Shown: positions 16,788 through 25,557 of the stretch, piece by piece
Layout: each line of letters starts with the position of its first letter
Numbering within the stretch: the first letter of the stretch is position 1
Assembly: GCA_963519305.1 (NCBI GenBank)
Contig: CAUQMS010000001.1
Location: forward strand, 372,001-436,000
Origin: Ewingella sp963519305
GTDB lineage: Bacteria > Pseudomonadota > Gammaproteobacteria > Enterobacterales > Enterobacteriaceae
Direction of reading: 5' to 3'
Length of the DNA stretch: 64,000 bases
The notes under the pieces: generated by a model
What the model saw: only the letters and a program-made list of their open reading frames with translations
What the model was told of the DNA's origin: nothing
The model's database searches: none
Made by a program: the position numbers and the translations under genes

Positions 16788-17657
16788 GTGTCTGCAATGA
16801 CCTATCTCAGCTATACGCCGCCCTATGATTGGCAGTGGATGATAGCGTTTCTTGGTGCACGTGCCCTGACCGGTATTGAGCAAAAAGAGGGCGAATTTTA
16901 TCAGCGTACACTGGTGGTGAAGTCCGGTGAGGAGACGTTTTCAGGCTGGTTAAGGTTGCGGCCTGTTACAGACAAGCACTGCGTCGAGCTGCAACTCTCT
17001 CCTTCGTTGCAGGCGGTGGCCGGGCAGGTGGAACAACAGGTCAGACGGTTACTGGATCTGGATGCCGACCCAGCGCTGATTGCCGCCGGGCTGGGGCGGC
17101 TGGCCGATAACGCCGTGGGATTACGCCTGCCGGGGAGTATTAACCGTTTTGAACTGACCGTGCGCGCGATTCTGGGGCAGTTGGTGAGTGTAAAAATGGC
17201 GGCCACGCTGGCGACCCGCCTGACCCAAAAATGGGGTGAGCCCATTGCAACACCGTTTGAAGGGCTGACGCATCTCTTCCCCACGCCAGCGCGTATTGCA
17301 GAACTCTGCGTTGACGATCTGCGAGGAATTGGTGTGCAGGCTAAACGTGCAGCCTGCCTGATTGGCGTGGCGCAGGCGGTTGAAACGGGTGCATTACCGT
17401 TAGACAGCATGGCCGATGTGCAGCTGGGCGTAAAAGCACTACTGGCTATGCCCGGAATCGGCAGCTGGACCGCCAGTTATATCGCCATGCGGGCATGGTC
17501 GGCGCCGGACGTTTTCCTCGGGGGTGACTACCTGATTAAACAGCGTTTTCCGGGGATGACACCGGCGAAAATCGCCCGTTATGCTGAAATATGGCAGCCG
17601 TGGCGCACTTACGCCACGCTGCATTTATGGTTTAACGACGATTTCGCGCCGGAGTGA
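16788..17657 (+). CDS. alkA: DNA-3-methyladenine glycosylase II (AlkA)
   Basis: Base-excision repair glycosylase removing 3-methyladenine and other alkylated bases. It has 289 aa (E. coli 282). YTPPYDWQWM starts the N-terminal beta domain. The helix-hairpin-helix is LLAMPGIGSWTASYIAMRAW, and the catalytic Asp is in VFLGGDYLIKQRFPGMTP. GTG 16788 is chosen because GGGAG ends five bases upstream; ATG 16797 is the alternative. The longer frame from 16656 would run through the terE terminator. It is convergent with yegE with only 22 bases between, as in E. coli, where alkA neighbours both yegE and yegD. No ada-type operator was sought in detail. Confidence 0.92.
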   Translation: MSAMTYLSYTPPYDWQWMIAFLGARALTGIEQKEGEFYQRTLVVKSGEETFSGWLRLRPVTDKHCVELQLSPSLQAVAGQVEQQVRRLLDLDADPALIAAGLGRLADNAVGLRLPGSINRFELTVRAILGQLVSVKMAATLATRLTQKWGEPIATPFEGLTHLFPTPARIAELCVDDLRGIGVQAKRAACLIGVAQAVETGALPLDSMADVQLGVKALLAMPGIGSWTASYIAMRAWSAPDVFLGGDYLIKQRFPGMTPAKIARYAEIWQPWRTYATLHLWFNDDFAPE

Positions 17658-17679
17658 GCACCGCCTGCCGTCGCAAAAA

Positions 17680-20673
17680 TCAGTGGATGCCGAAATAGCC
17701 GGTATTGAGCAGGCTGTGCAGGGAAGTTAACGGCGCGATGGTATCGCCTTCGACCAGATCGATACCGATGCTGGTGAGCTTCTCCAGCGTTTCATTAATA
17801 TCCGCCGGTCCTGCCAGAGTTTGTGCTGCTATCCGGCGCGTATTGCCGTGCAAAATGGTCACCAGTACTTCATCCATCTGGTTGTAGTGGATCTGGCTCA
17901 TGAAGGTCGGGTCGATCTGCACGTAGTCCACGCAACCTTCCGGTAGTTTATTAAATTCATTGAGATTCTTGCCGACATTTTGCAGCACAATTTTACACCC
18001 ACGCTGTTTCAGACCGGCAATGAAAGTACGCAAATGCTCATATTTGAGCAGTACGGCGTCATCAATCATCAGATTAACCGACGGGAGCGACATGACCGTG
18101 TTGTCCAGCAAGCTGACCAGCTCCGCACGCAGGGAATCTTGCAACAAGCCCTCGGTTGAGAGCGGGATCGCAACACAAATGCCTTTATTACTGATCCCCA
18201 GCGCGTGCTCTTTCAGGATTTTACGCAGCAGCCAGCGGTCAACGTCCGGCATCATGTCGTAAAAACGGGCAGCTTCCAGCAGGATATCCGCTCGCTGAAT
18301 GCCGTTGGGCGGGTCAATAAACTGCATGGACAGCTGATAAAAACAGACCGAGAGCGGGGTTTTGGGCGGCGAAGCGGCGCGGCAATACAGCGACAGCTGA
18401 TCCTCATCGAGGATCCGGCGGATATCTTCAGGCCTGAAAATGGCGGTATGGGAAGTGAGCAGGCGTTTTTGCTGCGCTTCGTAATTGAAGACCTGTCCGC
18501 GCCCGCGATTTTTCGCGGTATAGCAGGCGATATCGGCCTGAGCCATGTATTCGCTGCCGCTGATTGTGCCGTCGATAATACGGGTGACCCCGGCGCTGGC
18601 GCCGATACGGTAAATCTGATTATTCCACATAAACTGGAACTCGTTGATTCGGCTCACCATTTGCTGAATGACCTGTAACCCCTGTTCCGGAGGGCAATTA
18701 AACAGGATCAGCGCAAACTCATCACCGCCCAGCCGGGCTAGCTTGTCACTGTTGCGGATTTGCTCCTGCATCAGATGGCTTAACTGACGCAGTAATTCGT
18801 CGCCAGCCGCGTGGCCCGCGGTGTCGTTGACCGCTTTAAAATGATCAAGATCGATAAAGGCCAGGGTGTGATGCTGATGCTTTTCTGCCGTCAGCTGCAG
18901 CGCACTTTTCAGGCTGTCTTCAAAACTGCCGCGGTTAGACAGGCCGGTGAGCAGATCATGGGAAGCGCTGTAGCTCAGCTGGCGCATCAGTTCACGTGAT
19001 TTACTGACGTCTTGTAAAACCAGCACAATACCTATCGGCTCATCTTTGAGTGTTCGCAGCGGTGATACCGCCAGTTGAACGTCAAACTGGCCGGTGTGAT
19101 AACCGTGCAGGATCAGCGACTGGTCGATTGAGGAGTGCAGGTTTTCGTTAATATCAAACTGCATCAGATTGTCGATAAGCGGGCCATTTGGGCCGACGCT
19201 GATATGCACCACGCTGCTGACCGCTTTTCCCTGCGCCCGCTGTTGTGTCCAGCCGGTCATCTTTTCCGCCACCGGATTCATGAAGGTAATATTCATGTTG
19301 CGGTCAGTCGATATCACGGCCTCGTTGATGGCATTGAGCGTGATATGCAGCAGTTCTTTCTCTTCATGCAGCGCTTCTGACAGCCGTTTATTGGTGATTT
19401 CGGTCTGCTTCAGTTCGCTGATATCTTCAATTTGAGAAATGAAATAGACCGGGTTTTGCTGGTCATCTCGCACCAACGACACGGCCAGTAGCGCCCAGAC
19501 CATCTCGCCACTACGACACAGATAGCGTTTTTCCATCTGGTAGTTCTGGATTTCCCCATCCAGTAATTGCTGCAGCAAAGCCAGATCTATGCTCAGGTCT
19601 TCCGGATGCGTGATCTCCTGGAACGTCAGCGTTTTGAGATAACTGGCTTCATATCCCAGCAGGTTACATAACGCTTTATTCACCTGCAGCCATTTACCTT
19701 GCGGTGAGACCAGCGCCATACCTATGGCCGAATACTCCATGGCATTACGAAAACGGTTTTCACTTTGGGTTATGTAGGATTTCTCCACGCGCAATGCGTG
19801 CATCGCCATTGCCATCGCATTGGCGGGCAACAGAATCAAAAGCAGGGGAGTGAACAGCAAACCTTCCGGAAGGCTTTTTGCGCCGGGAATGACCGAGATA
19901 ATCCCGAGGGTTTGCAGCAGGGCAATCATCAGCGTCATGCAAAGAAAAATGAAAAAAGCTTCAATGCGGGGCAGGCGGATAGCGGCCCACAGCAGAGGGA
20001 TCGTAATAAAAGCAAAGGGGTAAGGCAGCCATTTCAGCGCCAGAAATCCGGCTACCAAAGTGAGCGTCAGCGTGAGCAGCATTTCATACAGGCGTCGTGA
20101 GTGACTCAGTTGCTGGAAATAACCGCGCTGATAGATAAGGCCCAGTGGCGTCAGTGACAAAATGGCGACCGCTTCGGAGATAAACCAGGTGGCGAAACGC
20201 TGTTGCAGTTCCTGTGGTGAATGCGAATGGACAATAAATAGTGTAAATATCACGGAACTAAGCAGCGGGCTAAAGACGACGGCAACCAGCAGGAATTTTA
20301 CCCAGTTTGCCAGCCCGGACAGCGGATCCTGAGCCGGCAGCAGTTTTCGTAGTAACAGAGTACAGACCCCGGCCTCAACCATGTTATTGAGGATATAGGG
20401 GAAATAGTGCAGAAACGGCGTGCCCACCAGCGTATTGGCCCCGGCAATCCCCAGTGCGGCGGCGCAAAACAGCGGGATCCAGTCGCGATAACGATGATGG
20501 AAAAGCACCGGTATGAGCAGGGCTGTAGGCAGCCAGACGGCGGCGAGGCTAGATGATTGCTGAAGGATTTTCAGGCAGGCAAGGGCCAGCATACAAACGC
20601 TGATCGCTATTACCAGCGACATTTTCCAGGCGACCGGTGAAGGTGCGGACAGACGAAGCATGTTTTTTTCCAC
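17680..20673 (-). CDS. yegE: Membrane MASE1-PAS-PAS-GGDEF-EAL protein (YegE, diguanylate cyclase)
   Basis: Large c-di-GMP enzyme, about 997 aa. The N-terminal 280 residues form a MASE1 membrane sensor. Two PAS domains follow (NRFRNAMEYSAIGMALVSPQGKW; ITLNAINEAVISTDRNMNITFMNPVAEKMTGW, quoted in part), then GGDEF with an intact RLGGDEFAL active site. The C-terminal EAL domain is degenerate: the E-x-L-x-R site is replaced by SVCFYQLSM. It should therefore make, not break, c-di-GMP. E. coli YegE (1105 aa) has one more PAS domain, missing here. GTG 20673 has AGAAAGG eight bases upstream; ATG 20661 and 20730 are alternatives. Confidence 0.9.
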   Translation of the reverse strand: MEKNMLRLSAPSPVAWKMSLVIAISVCMLALACLKILQQSSSLAAVWLPTALLIPVLFHHRYRDWIPLFCAAALGIAGANTLVGTPFLHYFPYILNNMVEAGVCTLLLRKLLPAQDPLSGLANWVKFLLVAVVFSPLLSSVIFTLFIVHSHSPQELQQRFATWFISEAVAILSLTPLGLIYQRGYFQQLSHSRRLYEMLLTLTLTLVAGFLALKWLPYPFAFITIPLLWAAIRLPRIEAFFIFLCMTLMIALLQTLGIISVIPGAKSLPEGLLFTPLLLILLPANAMAMAMHALRVEKSYITQSENRFRNAMEYSAIGMALVSPQGKWLQVNKALCNLLGYEASYLKTLTFQEITHPEDLSIDLALLQQLLDGEIQNYQMEKRYLCRSGEMVWALLAVSLVRDDQQNPVYFISQIEDISELKQTEITNKRLSEALHEEKELLHITLNAINEAVISTDRNMNITFMNPVAEKMTGWTQQRAQGKAVSSVVHISVGPNGPLIDNLMQFDINENLHSSIDQSLILHGYHTGQFDVQLAVSPLRTLKDEPIGIVLVLQDVSKSRELMRQLSYSASHDLLTGLSNRGSFEDSLKSALQLTAEKHQHHTLAFIDLDHFKAVNDTAGHAAGDELLRQLSHLMQEQIRNSDKLARLGGDEFALILFNCPPEQGLQVIQQMVSRINEFQFMWNNQIYRIGASAGVTRIIDGTISGSEYMAQADIACYTAKNRGRGQVFNYEAQQKRLLTSHTAIFRPEDIRRILDEDQLSLYCRAASPPKTPLSVCFYQLSMQFIDPPNGIQRADILLEAARFYDMMPDVDRWLLRKILKEHALGISNKGICVAIPLSTEGLLQDSLRAELVSLLDNTVMSLPSVNLMIDDAVLLKYEHLRTFIAGLKQRGCKIVLQNVGKNLNEFNKLPEGCVDYVQIDPTFMSQIHYNQMDEVLVTILHGNTRRIAAQTLAGPADINETLEKLTSIGIDLVEGDTIAPLTSLHSLLNTGYFGIH

Positions 20674-21056
20674 GGCGAAAACCTTTCTCAGACTCCATCC
20701 GGCCAGCGTCGGACGAGAGTAACGGTACATAAAAGAAAGACATTGGCGTTATTGTTATGGCGTTAAAGTTTGACGTTTTGATTGTAGCGCGTTTTTTTTA
20801 GTCAACCTTTGTCTCAGGCTGGGCTGGCTGTAGCCTGACAATGTAGTAAGAAAGCGTAACCCCGAAAGGGATTGATATACTTTCTGAATTCTACCTCAGT
20901 AATTCATTGATAACGAATGGTGAATGAGTACAAGTAAACCTGTGGGTGACCTCTGCCATTGACAATGGGCCGCCAGCATTCCGCCCCGGCATATCAGGGC
21001 GGCGTTTTTCAGTTGATTGAAAGAGAACTTAATCAAAGACTAGCTTAATAGCGGAT
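20674..21056. other. Intergenic region yegE / mgtE with a forward-strand terminator-like hairpin
   Basis: About 380 bp with no protein gene seen. A hairpin at 20980-21008 (ccgccc pairing gggcgg, followed by cgttttt) has terminator polarity on the forward strand, although both flanking genes lie on the reverse strand. A short forward transcript (small RNA) ending here is possible but no convincing promoter was found. This is also where the gene order departs from E. coli. Confidence 0.4.
20980..21008 (+). terminator. Orphan forward-strand terminator-like hairpin
   Basis: CCGCCC-cggcatatca-GGGCGG followed by CGTTTTT. It has no forward-strand gene upstream to terminate. Confidence 0.5.
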
Positions 21057-22496
21057 TTACAGCAGGAAAATGGTCGCCAGACCGAGGAAAATGAAAAAGC
21101 CGCCGGTATCAGTGATGGCGGTGATCATCACGCTGGCACCGACCGCCGGGTCGCGTCCCATTCGTACCATGGTCAGAGGGATAATCACGCCCATCATGGC
21201 GGCGACCAGCAGATTCAGCACCATCGCCAGCGTCATCACTGCCCCCATAGCCCAGTCGCCGTAGAGCAGCCAGGTCACCACACCCATCAGCCCTCCCCAC
21301 ACCAGCCCGTTGATCAGCGCGACGCCCAGCTCCCTGAAAATTAAAAACTTCAGGTTGCCCACCTGCACCTGATGCAATGCCAGTGCACGGACAATCATGG
21401 TAATGGTTTGATTACCGGTATTTCCGCCAATGCCTGCCACGATTGGCATCAGTGCGGCTAACGCGACTAACTGTGAGATGGTGCCTTCAAACAGACCAAT
21501 AACCCGAGAGGCCACAAAGGCCGTACACAGATTGATTGCCAGCCAAGCCCAGCGGTTGCGAACCGCCTTGCTGACCGGGGAGAAGACATCCTCCTCCGGG
21601 CTAAGCCCCCCCATGCGCCGCAAATTGGTGTCAGTATCATTGTTAACGAAGTCGACAATTTCCTCGACCGTCAGGCGGCCCATCAGCTTGCCTTTTTTGT
21701 CGATAACCGGCGCGGTGATGAGGTCATAACGCTCGAAAGCGCCTGCTGCATCTTCTGCCTTATCGTCGGCCTCAAAGCAGGTCGGGTCTTCATTCATCAC
21801 TTCCGAAACCAGACGATGCGGCGGGTTAAGCAAAATAGTGGTCAGCGGCAATTCGCCGAGCAGGGTATTTTTACGATCGGTGATGAAGAGTTTGTCACTG
21901 GCTTCAGGGATGACTTTGCGGTAGCGAAGGTAGCGCTGCACGGTGCCGAGCGTGACATCCGGACGCACCGTCAGCAGTTCGAAATCCATGATCCGCCCGA
22001 CGGTATCTTTACCAAACTTGATCACTTCACGGACTTTCTCCCGCTGGCGTGGGTCCAGCGAGGTGAGTACACGGCCCATCAGGTCACGCGGTAAGTATTC
22101 GGCCAGATAGAGTTGATCGTCTACATCCAGCAGCGACATGGTTTTCAGCAAATCTCTGTCGCTCATCTCCTCAATCAAGCTGTCCCAGACCGTTTCGGAG
22201 ACTTCTACCAGCGCTTTGCCGCGGTCGGCTGGGTCAATCAGCCGCCATAAGGCCAGGCGTTCATGGCGGGGCAGAGCTTCTAAAATGTCGGCAAGGTCAG
22301 CGGCGTGCAGCCCGGAAATCAGATGGCTAAGTTCAGCCGTCTGGTCCATGAGCTGGGCGCGCGTCGGCTCATCGAGCTCTTTCGACTCGCCAAGAATACT
22401 GTCGGCAAGCTCATCGCTGTCGAGTAAAAGGTGCAGAATACGGCCGCGTGTATCCGCCAGTTTTTGTATGTGATACCGATGCTTAGTGGCAGACAT
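21057..22496 (-). CDS. mgtE: Magnesium transporter MgtE
   Basis: Inner-membrane Mg2+ channel/transporter, 479 aa. The N-terminal MgtE domain (LHAADLADILEALPRHERLALW) is followed by two CBS domains (about residues 140-265; ITDRKNTLLGELPL, ITAPVIDKKGKLMGRLT) that sense Mg2+. A C-terminal five-helix pore follows, with the signature PIVAGIGGNTGNQTITMIVRAL. E. coli has no mgtE, but related enterobacteria do. It lies 37 bases after yfgG on the same strand, probably one transcript. No M-box riboswitch was seen upstream. Confidence 0.95.
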   Translation of the reverse strand: MSATKHRYHIQKLADTRGRILHLLLDSDELADSILGESKELDEPTRAQLMDQTAELSHLISGLHAADLADILEALPRHERLALWRLIDPADRGKALVEVSETVWDSLIEEMSDRDLLKTMSLLDVDDQLYLAEYLPRDLMGRVLTSLDPRQREKVREVIKFGKDTVGRIMDFELLTVRPDVTLGTVQRYLRYRKVIPEASDKLFITDRKNTLLGELPLTTILLNPPHRLVSEVMNEDPTCFEADDKAEDAAGAFERYDLITAPVIDKKGKLMGRLTVEEIVDFVNNDTDTNLRRMGGLSPEEDVFSPVSKAVRNRWAWLAINLCTAFVASRVIGLFEGTISQLVALAALMPIVAGIGGNTGNQTITMIVRALALHQVQVGNLKFLIFRELGVALINGLVWGGLMGVVTWLLYGDWAMGAVMTLAMVLNLLVAAMMGVIIPLTMVRMGRDPAVGASVMITAITDTGGFFIFLGLATIFLL

Positions 22497-22533
22497 GCTG
22501 GGTCGTTATCCTTTCATTTCTCACAAAATCTTA

Positions 22534-22692
22534 TCAGGGAGCGGGCTTTTCGGAGTGCTCGACCTGAGTCTGCTTTTGATTTTGATGGTGAGACCAGGCG
22601 CCGATCGCTGAGTAGATGAGGCGTCCGAACAAAATAATGAAGCTGATTGTTAAAACAATCTTTGTCATCTTGATCTTGGTTTTTCTCGACAT
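22534..22692 (-). CDS. yfgG: Small membrane protein YfgG (DUF2633)
   Basis: A 52-aa gene. The translation MSRKTKIKMTKIVLTISFII continues into LFGRLIYSAIGAW and a polar tail SHHQNQKQTQVEHSEKPAP. One hydrophobic helix (about residues 10-28) has the FGR-Y-S-GAW pattern of E. coli YfgG. In E. coli yfgG also sits beside yfgF; here they are divergent across 538 bp. YfgG has been linked to nickel and cobalt stress in E. coli. It is co-directional with mgtE 37 bases downstream, which hints at a shared link with divalent cations (inference). Confidence 0.85.
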   Translation of the reverse strand: MSRKTKIKMTKIVLTISFIILFGRLIYSAIGAWSHHQNQKQTQVEHSEKPAP

Positions 22693-22926
22693 AGTTATTT
22701 TAGCTTATTAAATCCATGTTCAATCAGGTTAAAATAATGACTCAAACCATTCGTATTACCATTATCAATATATATCACATCAAGTTGACCGGCCAGAAGA
22801 AGCCGACATGTGTAAGAAATATCTGTAAGTTTCGTAAGAAATTTCTGCCTGAACTGATGCGGGTTTAGCCCGTGAAACGAGAAATTCAGCTATAATTGAC
22901 ACTTGCCTGAAATATAAGATGTAATT

Positions 22927-22944
22927 ATTCACCTATAGGTGAAT
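22927..22944. promoter_or_regulatory. Perfect 18-bp palindrome (candidate operator)
   Basis: Arms attcaccta and taggtgaat meet without a spacer. The palindrome lies 235 bp upstream of the yfgG start and about 108 bp upstream of the predicted yfgF transcription start. No regulator is assigned. Confidence 0.5.
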
Positions 22945-22988
22945 TTGTTCCACATCGCTTTTGTGCTAATTATGAAAAGCTCGGTTTC

Positions 22989-23030
22989 TTGATCACTATC
23001 AAATGGTTTAATATAGACCTGACTAGAATT
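22989..23030 (+). promoter_or_regulatory. Predicted class II FNR-dependent promoter of yfgF
   Basis: TTGATCACTATCAA at 22989-23002 is a perfect TTGAT-N4-ATCAA FNR palindrome. A -10-like TAGAAT at 23024-23029 predicts a start near 23036, which puts the box centre at about -41, the class II position. The E. coli YfgF enzyme is known to act and be expressed under anaerobic conditions. Confidence 0.7.
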
Positions 23031-23230
23031 CCTTTTTAATTTCCCAGAACTGAAAAATTGTTTTGCCGCATTTTGTGGTCAGCCTGTGCGACGTTTTCAA
23101 ACCCTCTTGTTTGTGTGGCGTTAACGGCAGGTCACTGGACACCCTCCCGTGAGACTATTCTTGTGATGTTCGCCTGATTTTCTATTGGCGCAGACTGGCA
23201 GATATTGTGTGAACTTCATGCGGATTAAAC

Positions 23231-25480
23231 ATGACAGACCTTATGAGTAAATATTTATCCTGGCGAGAGTTTAGCCGCCAATGGTGGGGCTTACCGGTGC
23301 TTTGTGCACTGGCTCTCATTAACCTGTCGTCATGGTTATCCCCCATCATTATGCTGCCTGAAGGCCGCACTTATCTGATGTATATGCCGCTGGCCGTTTG
23401 CGTCGCCTTGCTGATGGTCTTCGACTGGCGCGCATTACCGGGCATTGCTCTGGCCATGTTTGTCCGCTATGACCTGCGCATCGGTGCTGAAATGGGCGCG
23501 TTGCTGACGGTGATTTATCTGTTTTCGCTCTCGATGGCCTGGGCGGGTTACCGCTCTCAGACAGGAACGCGCTGGTCAGCATCGTTTGGCCTATTAGGAT
23601 TGCCGTTGCCGCGAATCCTATGGCTGGTGGTATTTCTGTCGGTATTCTTTGTCTGCATCTTACAAATTATTGTCGAACTGGATTTATTACCCGGTTATCT
23701 GGGGATGGTCACCCGCAATTTCATGACCCTGCGGACGCTCATCAATTTACAGGCCATGATGCTGGGAACGCTGCTCAGCGGACACTTGTGGTATCTGATC
23801 CTGCGTATTATCCGTAAACCCCGCTATCTGCGTGTTTTACGGGCTAAAATGCGCAGCCAGAGGGCCCCAGGGGTGAAAGCGGCAGAAGTGGTTCTCTGGT
23901 TTATGCTGCTGGGGACGATGGTCGTCATGTTGTCTTTGCAGGGCATCAGTGGCCCGGTCGCCAAGATCCTGCTCAGTGATTACACCCTGACGCTGCTGTT
24001 ACCTGTGCTGCTGTTTGGCGCGATGCGCTATGGCTATCATTTCATCACTATTGTGTGGACTATCACGCTGATGATCCTGTTTGACCACTATCAGGGTTTC
24101 ATCAGCGAGAGCGGATTTGTCCATAATCTGGTATTTGTCTCTGCACTGATGCTGGTATTTACCCTCAGCCTGCTGATGATGTCGGCGATTTCGTCACGCC
24201 AGCGCCGTTTGCTACAGAAAACCCGTTCAGCCTCTCTGCTTGACCCTGTGTTCGGCCTGCCGAATCTGCGTGCTTTCAACCGCGATTTATCACGTTACCC
24301 GCGTTCGCTGCTCTGTTTTATCCGTGTTTCTGAAATGGACGTACTTAGCCGTAACTACGGAATGCAGTTACGTATTCAGTTTAAGCAACAGCTGGCTATC
24401 GGCCTCAAACCTTTCCTGCAAGCAGGCGAGAAGGTGTATCACCTGCCGGGTTATGATCTGGTTTTACGTCTGAATTGTGAAGACACCGAACATAAGCTGG
24501 AGCGTCTGCAACATTATGTGGATGATTTCCGTCTGATATGGAATGGATTACCGCTGCATCCAAACATCGGCCTGGCTTACTGCACCGTATTCCCACCGGT
24601 TGAGCATTTGCACATGTTATTAGGTGAGCTCAGCGGTATCGCAGAGGTGTCGCTGACGACCGGCAAACCGGAGTCGAACAAAAGCGATCACAGTCAGGTG
24701 CAAAAGGAGATTAAAGGTAAAGTTAAAATGCTGCACAAAGTCCAGCGGGCGCTGGATGAAGATCGCTTTATTCTTATGGCGCAGCCTATTGCGGGCGTAC
24801 GCGGCGACAGCTATCACGAAATTCTGCTGCGCATGTTGGATGAAAGCGGCGATCTGATGTCGCCGGATAAATTCTTGCCCGTGGTGCATGAATTCGGTCT
24901 GGCCTATCAGCTGGATATGTGGGTGCTCAAGCACACGCTGATGTTTATTCATGAGCACCGCGAAAAACTGCCAAGTGTGCGCTTTGCGGTAAATTTCTCG
25001 CCTTCGACCCTCTGCCGCCCGGCGTTCAGTTCGCAATTTAAAGCACTGATGGTGGAGTATCAGGTGGAGCCGTACCAGATCGTGCTGGAAGTGACGGAAT
25101 CCCATTTGCTACACAATGTGAAATACGCCGATTACTCGATGCGTGACCTGCGAAATTACGGCTGCCGTATCGCCATTGACGATTTCGGCACCGGCTACGC
25201 CAGCTACGATCGCCTTAAGCTGATTCAGGCCGATATCCTGAAAATCGATGGTAGTTTTGTACGCAATATGCTGACGGATCCGCTGGATGCCTATATCGTG
25301 CAGTCCATCTGCCAGGTGGCGCGGATGAAACATCTGTCAATTGTGGCGGAGTATGTGGAAACCGAAGAGCAGCGCACGGCGCTGCGTGCTCAGGGTGTGG
25401 ATTACATGCAGGGCTATCTGATAGGTAAACCAGAACCCCTGATCACCCTGATTTCACATCTGGCCCCCAGTCAGGAGTAA
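23231..25480 (+). CDS. yfgF: Cyclic di-GMP phosphodiesterase YfgF
   Basis: 749 aa (E. coli 747): a membrane MASE1-type region (about 1-330), a degenerate GGDEF domain (GYDLVLRL where GGDEF should be) and a C-terminal EAL domain. The EAL active site looks complete: YHEILLRM supplies E-x-L-x-R, and IAIDDFGTGYASYDRLK and ADILKIDGSFV supply metal and lysine residues. It should hydrolyse c-di-GMP, opposing YegE. Start ATG 23231 has only a weak ribosome site; ATG 23243 is also possible. An FNR box upstream implies anaerobic induction. It converges on ppx with a shared terminator. Confidence 0.93.
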   Translation: MTDLMSKYLSWREFSRQWWGLPVLCALALINLSSWLSPIIMLPEGRTYLMYMPLAVCVALLMVFDWRALPGIALAMFVRYDLRIGAEMGALLTVIYLFSLSMAWAGYRSQTGTRWSASFGLLGLPLPRILWLVVFLSVFFVCILQIIVELDLLPGYLGMVTRNFMTLRTLINLQAMMLGTLLSGHLWYLILRIIRKPRYLRVLRAKMRSQRAPGVKAAEVVLWFMLLGTMVVMLSLQGISGPVAKILLSDYTLTLLLPVLLFGAMRYGYHFITIVWTITLMILFDHYQGFISESGFVHNLVFVSALMLVFTLSLLMMSAISSRQRRLLQKTRSASLLDPVFGLPNLRAFNRDLSRYPRSLLCFIRVSEMDVLSRNYGMQLRIQFKQQLAIGLKPFLQAGEKVYHLPGYDLVLRLNCEDTEHKLERLQHYVDDFRLIWNGLPLHPNIGLAYCTVFPPVEHLHMLLGELSGIAEVSLTTGKPESNKSDHSQVQKEIKGKVKMLHKVQRALDEDRFILMAQPIAGVRGDSYHEILLRMLDESGDLMSPDKFLPVVHEFGLAYQLDMWVLKHTLMFIHEHREKLPSVRFAVNFSPSTLCRPAFSSQFKALMVEYQVEPYQIVLEVTESHLLHNVKYADYSMRDLRNYGCRIAIDDFGTGYASYDRLKLIQADILKIDGSFVRNMLTDPLDAYIVQSICQVARMKHLSIVAEYVETEEQRTALRAQGVDYMQGYLIGKPEPLITLISHLAPSQE

Positions 25481-25510
25481 GTTTTCACTGAGACGCCCTG
25501 CGGCAGCGCA

Positions 25511-25540
25511 TTAAAAAACCCTCAGCAGAGGGTTTTTTAA
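25511..25540. terminator. Bidirectional terminator yfgF / ppx
   Basis: Thirteen-base arms (ttaaaaaaccctc and its complement) around AGCA. It has A- and T-runs suited to both strands. Confidence 0.92.
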
Positions 25541-25557
25541 TTTTGGCAGTTAACGGA

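Larger units (their letters stand above)
22693..23230. promoter_or_regulatory. Divergent regulatory region yfgG-mgtE / yfgF
   Basis: 538 bp without a gene. It holds a perfect 18-bp palindrome at 22927-22944 (attcaccta then taggtgaat) and a perfect FNR-type site at 22989-23002. Confidence 0.7.
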
